From assembly GCA_030424705.1 (NCBI GenBank), contig JAUHWJ010000018.1:1-11820 (forward strand): 11,820 bases of DNA, written 5' to 3'. The stretch comes from Alphaproteobacteria bacterium. Its GTDB lineage: Bacteria > Pseudomonadota > Alphaproteobacteria > Rhodobacterales > Rhodobacteraceae. The notes beneath the pieces are model-generated. The model had not been told where the DNA came from, did no database searches, and worked only from the letters and a program-made list of their open reading frames with translations. The position numbers and the translations under genes were made by a program. The stretch's first letter is position 1; each line of letters starts with the position of its first letter. Below, piece by piece: positions 1-6,072 of the stretch.

Positions 1-725
1 CGGCGGGAACCGGCGCGGAAGCCACGAAGAACGCCGTGATCGGCGTTCCCGAGCGGGCCCGGAAGGTGAGCCTCCGCGACGATCGGATGATCGCCCGCGT
101 CGCCATCGTCGATCCGGCGCTGACGGACGGATGCCCCCGCCAGGTGACGCTCGCCTCCGGGCTCGATGCGGTGACGCAACTCATCGAACCCTTCCTGAGC
201 GCGAAGGCCACGCCCTATTCCGACGCGCTGACCCGGCCCGCTATCGCCCCCGCCCTCACGGCGCTGAAGCGGCTGATGGAGGGCGAGGACGGCGCGGCGC
301 GCGACGAAATGGCCTGGGCCTCGCTCTCGGGCGGGCTCGCCCTCGCCAATTCCGGGCTCGGGGCCGTCCACGGCCTCTCCGGCCCGATCGGCGGGGTTAC
401 GGGCGCCGCACATGGCGCGATCTGCGGAACGCTGCTCGGCCCCGTCCTCTCGCTCTACCGCGAAACGCTTCGCGGGCCTGCGCGCGGGCGGCTTGAAGCG
501 GTTTTCGGGATGATCGCCGGCGCGCTCGGCGGCGCGGCGGAGGACGCGCCCGAAACGCTGGCGACATGGGCGCGCGAGGCCGGGCTGCCTGACCTCGCCG
601 CGCTCGGCCTCGGGGCGGAGGCGCATGGCGCGGTCATCGAAGCCGCTCTCGACTCCTCCTCGATGAAGGGCTCGCCCACGGCGCTTTCGCCCGCCCATCT
701 TGCCGCCGCACTGAAGGCCGCCTGA
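1..725 (+). CDS. Iron-containing alcohol dehydrogenase, C-terminal part (5' end outside window)
   Basis: Family III (Fe-dependent) alcohol dehydrogenase, which reduces or oxidises an alcohol/aldehyde or related hydroxy acid with NAD(P). The open frame runs in from the left edge (first whole codon at base 3) and stops with TGA at 723-725. The visible start encodes A-G-T-G-A-E-A-T-K-N-A-V-I, the family's GTGSE..-NAVI segment, so the GTG at 36 is internal and not a start. The metal-site region follows: G-L-D-A-V-T-Q (Asp codon 165-167), then A-V-H-G-L (His codon 369-371) and A-A-H-G (His codon 411-413), with the usual 14-residue spacing between the two His. The position that holds the second His ligand in FucO-type enzymes is Gln here (CAA, 177-179), and the FucO H-P dyad is G-P. 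I recall Fe-ADH-like sequences with the same Gln, so this may mark a subfamily. Substrate unknown. The next gene is 122 nt away, so it is probably a separate transcript. Confidence 0.88.
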   Translation, partial: AGTGAEATKNAVIGVPERARKVSLRDDRMIARVAIVDPALTDGCPRQVTLASGLDAVTQLIEPFLSAKATPYSDALTRPAIAPALTALKRLMEGEDGAARDEMAWASLSGGLALANSGLGAVHGLSGPIGGVTGAAHGAICGTLLGPVLSLYRETLRGPARGRLEAVFGMIAGALGGAAEDAPETLATWAREAGLPDLAALGLGAEAHGAVIEAALDSSSMKGSPTALSPAHLAAALKAA

Positions 726-847
726 GAAGGGTCGGTCTTAGCTCGGACAGTCGTCTCGTTCTGTGAGGCTTTAGTGCGGAGACGCGGCCCGATTGAAGCG
801 CGCCGCAGCCGCCACTATGGTCCGACCGGGGCGAGAACAGGCTGGGC

Positions 848-2101
848 ATGCGCGGAAACATCGAATCGAGCCTCCCGCCGACCCCGTGGTCGGCGCCGCG
901 AAGGCCGGCCGCCCCGACGCCCGTGGTCTATGACGGCTCCCGCGGCCGGCTTTTCGGCCTCGCGCTCGGGCGCATGGCGCTGACGATCCTGACCTTCGGG
1001 ATCGGCCGGTTCTGGATGACGACGCGGCTCCGCCGGCACTATTGGGCCTCGATCCGGATCGACGGCTCGCCGCTTGAATATACCGGTCGGGCGATTGAGA
1101 AACTGATCGGTTTCCTCGTCGCGGTCGTGATACTCGCCGTCTATCTTTCGCTCGCCAATCTGGCGTTGACCTTCGCCGGCCTGGCCTGGCTTGAGGGAAA
1201 CGTCATCGGGTTGCAATTGCCGCTCCTCGCGCTCCTCCCCGCGCTCTTCTGGGCGCGCTATCGCGCCCGGCGCTACATCCTCGCCCGTACGCGCTGGCGC
1301 GGCGTGCGCTTCGGGCTCGCGCCCGGCGCCTGGGGCTACGCCTGGCGGGCGATGGCGTGGTGGGGTGCCGCGGTCGCGAGCCTCGGGCTCCTCTACCCGC
1401 TGACGCAGCATCGCCTCGCCCGTTACACGACGGCGCGCAGCTATTTCGGCGATCTCCGCTTCGCCCAGGAAGGGGGCGCGGGGCCGCTCATGCGAAGCTG
1501 GCTCTGGGTGTGGCTCCCTGCGGCGGGGCTCGGCGCGCTTGGCGCTCTCTACGCGGCGCGCGGAGAAGAGCCGGGGCCGGAGGCGGCGCTCGCGCCCGTG
1601 GTGCTCCTCTTCATCGCCATCGGCTTCGTCCGCCATCAGGTCTTCAGCTTCCGGCATCTCAATTCGCTCAAGACGCTCGGCGGAAAGACACGCTTTTCCG
1701 TCGCGCTCGGTTTCTGGCGGGTCGTCGGCATCTACGTTTCCGGCGCGCTCGTCATCGGGCTCGGCGTCGCGGCGACGGCGGCTGTCTCGAGCCTTGTCGC
1801 CGCGGCGCTGATCGGCGACCCGGCCGCGCTCTTCTCAGCGCTGGCGGAAGGGCGAGCGCCGGACCTGACCGGGCTGCTCGCGCTGGCCCTCCTCGCGGCG
1901 GTTTACCTGCCCGCGGTCGCGGTCTGGTCCGCGCTTGGCCATGCCTTCCTCACACATCCGCTGCTGAAGGCCGCGTGCGCCGGCATCATGATCCATGATC
2001 TCGAAGCGGCGGAGCGGGCGCGCCAGCGCGCGCATGACGAACAGGCGGAGGCGGGCGGCTTCGCCGACGCGCTCGGCGCCGATATCGGGGGCGCATTCTG
2101 A
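848..2101 (+). CDS. yjgN: YjgN family (DUF898) polytopic membrane protein
   Basis: A 417-residue protein of unknown function in the inner membrane. It fits DUF898/YjgN by its repeated pattern of a hydrophobic helix, then R-[HY], seven or eight residues, G, and an aromatic residue two to four further on. Four copies are visible: R63-H64/G73/Y78, R142-Y143/G152/F155, R192-Y193/G201/F205 and R269-H270/G278-G279/F283. Hydrophobic segments lie near residues 35-55, 85-113, 120-136, 168-185, 221-237, 247-262, 292-322 and 341-363. The C-terminus is a charged helix (about 384-400) followed by G-F-A-D-A-L, an ending I associate with alphaproteobacterial members. ATG 848 is the first usable start; the Shine-Dalgarno match is weak. 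A TTGAAG at 793-798 is the only hint of a -35 element, too weak to annotate. The stop shares one base with the start of the M48 gene, so the two are probably translated together. Confidence 0.85.
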   Translation: MRGNIESSLPPTPWSAPRRPAAPTPVVYDGSRGRLFGLALGRMALTILTFGIGRFWMTTRLRRHYWASIRIDGSPLEYTGRAIEKLIGFLVAVVILAVYLSLANLALTFAGLAWLEGNVIGLQLPLLALLPALFWARYRARRYILARTRWRGVRFGLAPGAWGYAWRAMAWWGAAVASLGLLYPLTQHRLARYTTARSYFGDLRFAQEGGAGPLMRSWLWVWLPAAGLGALGALYAARGEEPGPEAALAPVVLLFIAIGFVRHQVFSFRHLNSLKTLGGKTRFSVALGFWRVVGIYVSGALVIGLGVAATAAVSSLVAAALIGDPAALFSALAEGRAPDLTGLLALALLAAVYLPAVAVWSALGHAFLTHPLLKAACAGIMIHDLEAAERARQRAHDEQAEAGGFADALGADIGGAF

Positions 2102-3213
2102 TGACCGCGCTCGCCCAATACGACCTCCTCGAAGCGCCCGGCCGGTATTTTGACGGACGTTCGGCCGCGCCGGTCGAGGTGATCGTGAAGTTCGGGGACG
2201 CGTCCCTCATCCTGATGCGGATGGACGAGACGCCGATCGCCCACTGGTCCCTTTCCGGGCTCCGCGATCTCGGAGGCGGGGGCGGGGCGCTTTCACTGAC
2301 GCCCGACGACGAGAGCGACGAGCGGCTCACGATCTCCGACCCGGACATGGCGGCCGCGATCCGAAAGGTCTGCCCTGACCTTGCGGCGCGGCCCCGAACG
2401 GCGCGGCCGCGCTGGCGGCGCGCCTTGCTCTGGGGCGCGGCGGCGCTCATCTCCGTCTGGCTGATCGTGTTTTACCTCGCCCCCGCGCTCTCCGACCGGC
2501 TCGCGGCGCTGATCCCGCCAGAGGCGGAGGCGGCGATGGGGGAGCAGATGGTCGATCAGTTCGCGGCGCTCTTCGCCTCCGGCCCGCCGCGCTTCTGCGA
2601 GGGCGGCGCGGGCGGCGAAGCGCTGGCGCGGATGACGGCGCGGCTGGAGCGGAAGGCCGGCGCGCACCTGCCGCTGAAGGTCCGCGTACTCGATGCGCCG
2701 ATGGTCAACGCCTTCGCCCTTCCGGGCGGACGGATCATCCTCTTTCGCGGGCTTCTGCGGACGGCGGAGAGCCCGGAGGCGGCGGCCGGCGTTCTGGCGC
2801 ACGAGATCGGCCATGTCGTCGCCCGCGACCCGACGCGCCTCGCCCTCCGATCGGCCGGGAGCGCGGGATTGATCGGGCTCCTGCTCGGAGATTTCACCGG
2901 CGCGACGGCGACCGTGGCGCTGACCGAGGCGCTGCTCCGCTCCGGCTACCAGCGCGAGGCCGAGGCGGCGGCGGACGCCTTCGCGACGAGGCTTCTCGCG
3001 ACGGAGGGCTTGCCGGCGGCTCCGCTCGCCGGCTTCTTCCTGAAGCTGCGGGAGGAGGCGGGGGGCGCCGGCGTCTTCAACCATCTCTCCTCCCACCCCG
3101 ACCCGGCGGCGCGGGCGGCGGCGGTGGGCGCGGAGGATGTGGTGGGCGACGCGCCGTTCGAGCCGATCCTCTCGGATCAGGACTGGGTGGCGCTCCGCAA
3201 CATCTGCCGGTAG
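2101..3213 (+). CDS. Membrane-anchored M48 family zinc metalloprotease
   Basis: A 370-residue zinc endopeptidase of the M48 (Ste24/HtpX/BepA) superfamily, probably for quality control of envelope proteins. Residues 1-100 form a small beta-rich N-terminal domain with no signal peptide (a PH-like or DUF7092-type domain is my guess). A run of arginines (about 99-107) precedes a single membrane helix at about 108-128, so positive-inside logic puts the N-terminus in the cytoplasm and the catalytic domain in the periplasm. The HEXXH motif is H-E-I-G-H at 234-238. The third ligand is most likely Glu288 in E-A-A-A-D. L-S-S-H-P-D-P near residue 325 is typical of M48C proteins. Cys166 and the penultimate Cys369 could pair as a disulphide. 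The ATG overlaps the yjgN stop by one base, with a G-run about 8 nt upstream as ribosome site. The 3' end overlaps the convergent msrQ-like gene by 37 nt. The natural substrate is unknown. Confidence 0.9.
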   Translation: MTALAQYDLLEAPGRYFDGRSAAPVEVIVKFGDASLILMRMDETPIAHWSLSGLRDLGGGGGALSLTPDDESDERLTISDPDMAAAIRKVCPDLAARPRTARPRWRRALLWGAAALISVWLIVFYLAPALSDRLAALIPPEAEAAMGEQMVDQFAALFASGPPRFCEGGAGGEALARMTARLERKAGAHLPLKVRVLDAPMVNAFALPGGRIILFRGLLRTAESPEAAAGVLAHEIGHVVARDPTRLALRSAGSAGLIGLLLGDFTGATATVALTEALLRSGYQREAEAAADAFATRLLATEGLPAAPLAGFFLKLREEAGGAGVFNHLSSHPDPAARAAAVGAEDVVGDAPFEPILSDQDWVALRNICR

Positions 3214-4019
3214 CGCGGCAGGAGGAGGATCGGCGCAACCATGATCGCGGCGGCGATCCAGGGCGGCCTGACCTCGAACGAGAAATCGAGATTGGCGAGG
3301 AGGATCCGCCGCCACGGCGCCCCCGTCATCCCCGCATGCCAGGCCGCCTCCAGCCCCGCCGCGGAAACGCCCGCGACCAGCGCCGCGAGGAGCAGCGCCA
3401 GCGCGGGCGGAACGCCGCGCAGCGCCCGAAGCCGGAGAAGCATCAGCCCACAGAAGATCCCCGCGAGGAGCGCCGGCTGCGAAACATCGAGCTTCGACTG
3501 CATGAAGTAGTGGAGAAGGCCAAGGACCGTCAGCGGATAGACGAGCGCATGGAGCCGCCGCCAGTTCGCCCCCATCCGCCGGATCGCCCCGTCGAAGGAC
3601 GTGGCGGCGAGCGCGGCGAGGCCGAGGAGCGCCGCGAAGCCGATCGTGAGATAGACACGGTTCACGACCTCCGTGGCGACCTTCAGGAGGTCGCCGTTCA
3701 TATAGAGAATGTAGAGCCCGAAATGCGCGGCGATGAAACCGAAGGCGAAGAGGCCGATCATCCGCCGGAGCCCGATGAGCCGCCCATAGCCGAGATGCGC
3801 CCGGAGCGGCGAGACGGCGAGCGCGGCGAGGAGGAAGTAGAGCGTCCATTCCCCGGTGAAATGCGTCGCCGCCTTCTCCGGCTCCGGGCCGATCCGCCCG
3901 AGCACGAGAAGCGCGAGGAGCCAGAGCGCGGGCGCAGCCAGGAGCGCGAAGGCGGCGGCGCGGAGGGCCGAGAACCGGCCGGCGCGATCCTTCCAGGGCG
4001 TCAGGTCGTCGATCTTCAT
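3177..4019 (-). CDS. msrQ: MsrQ-like haem-b membrane protein (ferric-reductase-like transmembrane domain)
   Basis: A 280-residue protein resembling MsrQ/YedZ, the haem-binding membrane subunit that passes electrons from the quinone pool to the periplasmic methionine-sulfoxide reductase MsrP. Family marks are G-E-W-T-L-Y and the L-R-R-M-I-G-L-F segment (84-91), H99 in A-A-H-F-G-L-Y, H157 in R-R-L-H-A-L-V-Y and H170 in L-L-H-Y. The 13-residue spacing of the last two matches E. coli MsrQ H151/H164, as I recall. Start ATG 4019 is chosen because A-A-G-G-G-G-G (4025-4031, minus strand) sits 5 nt upstream; an in-frame ATG at 4076 has no such site and would add 19 non-conserved residues. Usual MsrQ is about 200 residues; here about 100 extra residues with two or three more hydrophobic segments follow H170. 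No msrP gene adjoins it. It diverges from ccoG across an FNR box. An unrelated ferric-reductase-like role is possible. Confidence 0.78.
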   Translation of the reverse strand: MKIDDLTPWKDRAGRFSALRAAAFALLAAPALWLLALLVLGRIGPEPEKAATHFTGEWTLYFLLAALAVSPLRAHLGYGRLIGLRRMIGLFAFGFIAAHFGLYILYMNGDLLKVATEVVNRVYLTIGFAALLGLAALAATSFDGAIRRMGANWRRLHALVYPLTVLGLLHYFMQSKLDVSQPALLAGIFCGLMLLRLRALRGVPPALALLLAALVAGVSAAGLEAAWHAGMTGAPWRRILLANLDFSFEVRPPWIAAAIMVAPILLLPRYRQMLRSATQS

Positions 4020-4024
4020 CTCGT

Positions 4025-4031
4025 CCCCCTT
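4025..4031 (-). promoter_or_regulatory. Ribosome binding site of the msrQ-like gene
   Basis: On the minus strand this reads AAGGGGG, 5 nt before the ATG at 4019. It decides the start of the msrQ-like gene in favour of 4019 over the in-frame ATG at 4076. Confidence 0.7.
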
Positions 4032-4096
4032 CGCCCCTGATATGGGCGCGCCCGCGCCGCGCCGCCGCCCGCTCACGAAACCGTCACCGCCACCGC

Positions 4097-4110
4097 TTGA
4101 CCTCGATCAA
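4097..4110 (+). promoter_or_regulatory. FNR/FnrL operator between msrQ-like gene and ccoG
   Basis: The 14-mer TTGACCTCGATCAA is a near-perfect match to the FNR/FnrL consensus TTGAT-N4-ATCAA (one mismatch in the left arm; the reverse complement reads TTGAT-N4-GTCAA). It is the only such site I found in the window. Its centre is 60 nt upstream of the ccoG ATG (4164). If it acts as a class II site centred at -41.5, transcription would start near 4145 and the -10 element would fall on CATATG at 4134-4139, the most AT-rich spot downstream. That geometry also rules out the longer ccoG start at 4137, which would precede the transcript. In Rhodobacter relatives FnrL activates cbb3 oxidase assembly genes under low oxygen. 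The site is near-palindromic and lies 78 nt upstream of the msrQ-like start, so control of that gene is possible but no good -10 element is visible on that side. Confidence 0.82.
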
Positions 4111-4152
4111 GGCGTGGAGGCCGCCCGGCGGAGCATATGGCGCGGAACCCTG

Positions 4153-4158
4153 AAGGAC
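4153..4158 (+). promoter_or_regulatory. Ribosome binding site of ccoG
   Basis: AAGGAC lies 5 nt before ATG 4164. This is better than the GGCGGAG only 3 nt before the alternative ATG at 4137, and it places the protein start at M-P-A-E-T. Confidence 0.7.
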
Positions 4159-4163
4159 AAAGC

Positions 4164-5597
4164 ATGCCCGCCGAAACCCAAGCCGCCCCGCCCAAGCTCT
4201 ACGCCGCGCGCGAGCCCATCTTCCCGAAACGGGTTTCGGGCTGGTTTCGCACGCTGAAGTGGCGGCTCATGATCCTCACGCTCGGGGTCTACTACCTCAC
4301 GCCCTGGATCCGGTGGGACCGCGGGCCGGACCTGCCGGACCAGGCGGTGCTGGTGGACCTGGCCGGGCGGCGGTTCTTCTTCTTCTGGATCGAGATCTGG
4401 CCGCACGAATTCTATTTCGTCGCCGGCCTCCTGATAATGGCGGGGCTCGGGCTCTTCCTCTTTACCTCCGCGCTCGGGCGGGTCTGGTGCGGCTACGCCT
4501 GCCCGCAGACCGTCTGGACCGATCTCTTCATCCTTGTCGAGCGCTGGGTGGAGGGGGACCGGAACGCCCGCATCCGGCTCCTCAAGCAGAAATACGACCT
4601 CCGGAAGCTCCGCCTGCGGCTGACGAAATGGACCCTCTGGCTCCTGATCGGAATCGCGACGGGCGGCGCATGGGTCTTCTACTTCGCCGACGCGCCGACT
4701 CTGGCCATCGACCTCGCGACCGGCCAGGCGCATGTGATCGCCTACACCGCCATCGCGATCCTGACGGCGACGACCTTCGTCTTCGGCGGCTTCATGCGGG
4801 AGCAGATATGCATCTACGCCTGCCCCTGGCCGCGTATCCAGGCTGCGATGATGGACGAGCAGACGCTCACCGTCGCCTATCGCGAATGGCGGGGGGAGCC
4901 GCGGGGCAAGCACATCAAGGGCCCGGAGGCGGCGAAGCTCGGCGATTGCGTCGATTGCAACGCCTGCGTCGCCGTCTGCCCGACCGGGGTGGACATCCGC
5001 AAGGGCCAGCAGCTTGCCTGCATCACCTGCGCGCTCTGCATCGACGCCTGCGACGATGTCATGCACAAGCTCGGCCGCGAGCGGGGGTTGATCGACTATC
5101 TCTCCCTCGCCGACGAGAAGCGGGAGCGGGCGGGCGGCCATGCCGTCGCCGCATGGAAGCGCATCTTCCGGCCCCGCGTGCTGATCTACACAGCGGCCTG
5201 GGGCGCGGTGGGGCTCGGGCTCCTTTTCGCGCTCTTCATCCGTTCGGAAGTGGACCTCACCGTCGCCGCGATCCGCAACCCGGTGAACGTGACCCTTTCG
5301 GACGGGTCGGTGCGGAACGCCTATGACCTGCGGGTGCGCAACAAGCAGAACGAGGCGGCCGAGTTCCGCGTCTCCATCGTGACGGACGAGCCGCTGCGCC
5401 TCGCCATCGAGGGGACTGACGAGCGGCGCGTCTCCGTCGCGGCGGACGAGACGGGCCATGCGCGAGCCTATGTGATCGCGCAGCCGGAAAGCCCCGCGGC
5501 GACGGGCGGGCGCTCGCCCCTCCGGTTCTGGGTCGAGGATGTGGAGACGGGTGCCCGCGCCAGCGCGGATGTGAGCTTCGTCGGAAAGGGAGAGTGA
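4164..5597 (+). CDS. ccoG: CcoG/FixG/RdxB, Fe-S cupric reductase for cbb3 oxidase assembly
   Basis: A 477-residue inner-membrane polyferredoxin-like protein that, in studied homologues, binds and reduces Cu(II) to Cu(I) for the CcoI/CcoA copper route to cbb3-type oxidase. Two adjoining [4Fe-4S]-type motifs are complete: C262-x2-C265-x2-C268-x3-C272-P and C286-x2-C289-x2-C292-x3-C296. The conserved membrane-flanking cysteine pairs C-G-Y-A-C-P-Q (C109, C113) and C-I-Y-A-C-P-W (C216, C220) are also present. Membrane helices lie near 34-50, 83-105, 155-175, 191-211 and 340-360, followed by a periplasmic beta-rich C-terminal domain (about 362-477). Length is normal for the family. It is the first gene of ccoGHIS and is preceded by an FNR box; ccoH begins one base after its stop. 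Unlike the classic Rhodobacter and Rhizobium layout, ccoNOQP is not directly upstream. Confidence 0.97.
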   Translation: MPAETQAAPPKLYAAREPIFPKRVSGWFRTLKWRLMILTLGVYYLTPWIRWDRGPDLPDQAVLVDLAGRRFFFFWIEIWPHEFYFVAGLLIMAGLGLFLFTSALGRVWCGYACPQTVWTDLFILVERWVEGDRNARIRLLKQKYDLRKLRLRLTKWTLWLLIGIATGGAWVFYFADAPTLAIDLATGQAHVIAYTAIAILTATTFVFGGFMREQICIYACPWPRIQAAMMDEQTLTVAYREWRGEPRGKHIKGPEAAKLGDCVDCNACVAVCPTGVDIRKGQQLACITCALCIDACDDVMHKLGRERGLIDYLSLADEKRERAGGHAVAAWKRIFRPRVLIYTAAWGAVGLGLLFALFIRSEVDLTVAAIRNPVNVTLSDGSVRNAYDLRVRNKQNEAAEFRVSIVTDEPLRLAIEGTDERRVSVAADETGHARAYVIAQPESPAATGGRSPLRFWVEDVETGARASADVSFVGKGE

Positions 5598-5598
5598 G

Positions 5599-6072
5599 AT
5601 GGCCGGTAACGCGAACACGGGCAAGCCGCTGACGGGGCGTTTCGTCTTCTTCTGCTTCGCCGGAGCCTTCGGCGCGATCCTCGCCGCGAACATCGCGCTC
5701 GCCGTCGCCGCCATCGGCAGCTTCCCCGGCATCGAGGTGAAGAACGGCTATGTCGCCAGCCAGAGCTTCGATCGCGAACGGGCGGCGCAGGTCGCGCTCG
5801 GCTGGTCCGCGAAGGCGGAATACGCCGACGGGAGGCTCGTCATCCGCGTGACGGACCGGATGGGGGACCCGGCGCCGCTGGCCGACTTCGCCCTCCGCAT
5901 CGGGAGGCCCACGACGGAAGCCTTCGACGTGACCCCGGAAATCATCGATTCCGCGACGATGGAAGCCGCGGAGATCGACCTCACGCCCGGGCGCTGGCGC
6001 CTCGACATGACGGCGACGGGGCGGGGCGGGGAAGTCTTCCGCCAGCATCTCGTGATCGAGGTAAAGGGATGA
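5599..6072 (+). CDS. ccoH: CcoH/FixH, cbb3 oxidase assembly protein
   Basis: A 157-residue single-span protein required for stable assembly of cbb3-type oxidase, where homologues contact CcoN and the copper ATPase CcoI. A short cytoplasmic N-terminus is followed by one membrane helix (about 14-38) and then the family's characteristic P-G-I-E-V-K-N-G-Y segment just after the membrane (about residues 43-51). The remainder is a beta-rich periplasmic domain (FixH fold). The start ATG 5599 lies one base after the ccoG stop, with AAGGGAG about 5 nt upstream inside the end of ccoG. The stop TGA (6070-6072) overlaps the ccoI start as ATGA, which points to coupled translation. The position between ccoG and ccoI supports the call even though the sequence of this family is weakly conserved. 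Confidence 0.94.
   Translation: MAGNANTGKPLTGRFVFFCFAGAFGAILAANIALAVAAIGSFPGIEVKNGYVASQSFDRERAAQVALGWSAKAEYADGRLVIRVTDRMGDPAPLADFALRIGRPTTEAFDVTPEIIDSATMEAAEIDLTPGRWRLDMTATGRGGEVFRQHLVIEVKG

Noticed and set aside
36..725. GTG at 36 as the start of the alcohol dehydrogenase
   Set aside because: The frame is open to the window edge and the preceding codons encode the conserved G-T-G-x-E segment of the family, so the gene starts upstream.
726..847. Terminator or regulatory RNA in the 122-nt gap before the DUF898 gene
   Set aside because: I found no GC-rich hairpin followed by a T-run and no conserved element; only a weak TTGAAG that cannot be called a promoter with confidence.
815..1657. 280-codon open frame on the minus strand opposite the DUF898 gene
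   Set aside because: Charged, compositionally biased translation opposite a clear membrane protein; a shadow of GC-rich codon use.
2272..2287. G-rich run early in the M48 gene that could form a G-quadruplex
   Set aside because: It encodes a glycine run in a GC-rich genome, and similar runs occur elsewhere by chance (for example 6018-6031 in ccoH), so there is no independent support for a regulatory role.
2293..3849. 518-codon open frame on the minus strand across the M48 and msrQ-like genes
   Set aside because: It spans two real genes in the wrong frame, and its translation is Arg-rich without domain features.
4137..4163. Upstream ATG (4137) as ccoG start
   Set aside because: Weaker and too-close ribosome site, and it would lie before the transcript start predicted from the FNR box.
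4107..5732. 541-codon open frame on the minus strand opposite ccoG
   Set aside because: Antisense shadow of a well-recognised gene; low-complexity charged translation with no motif.
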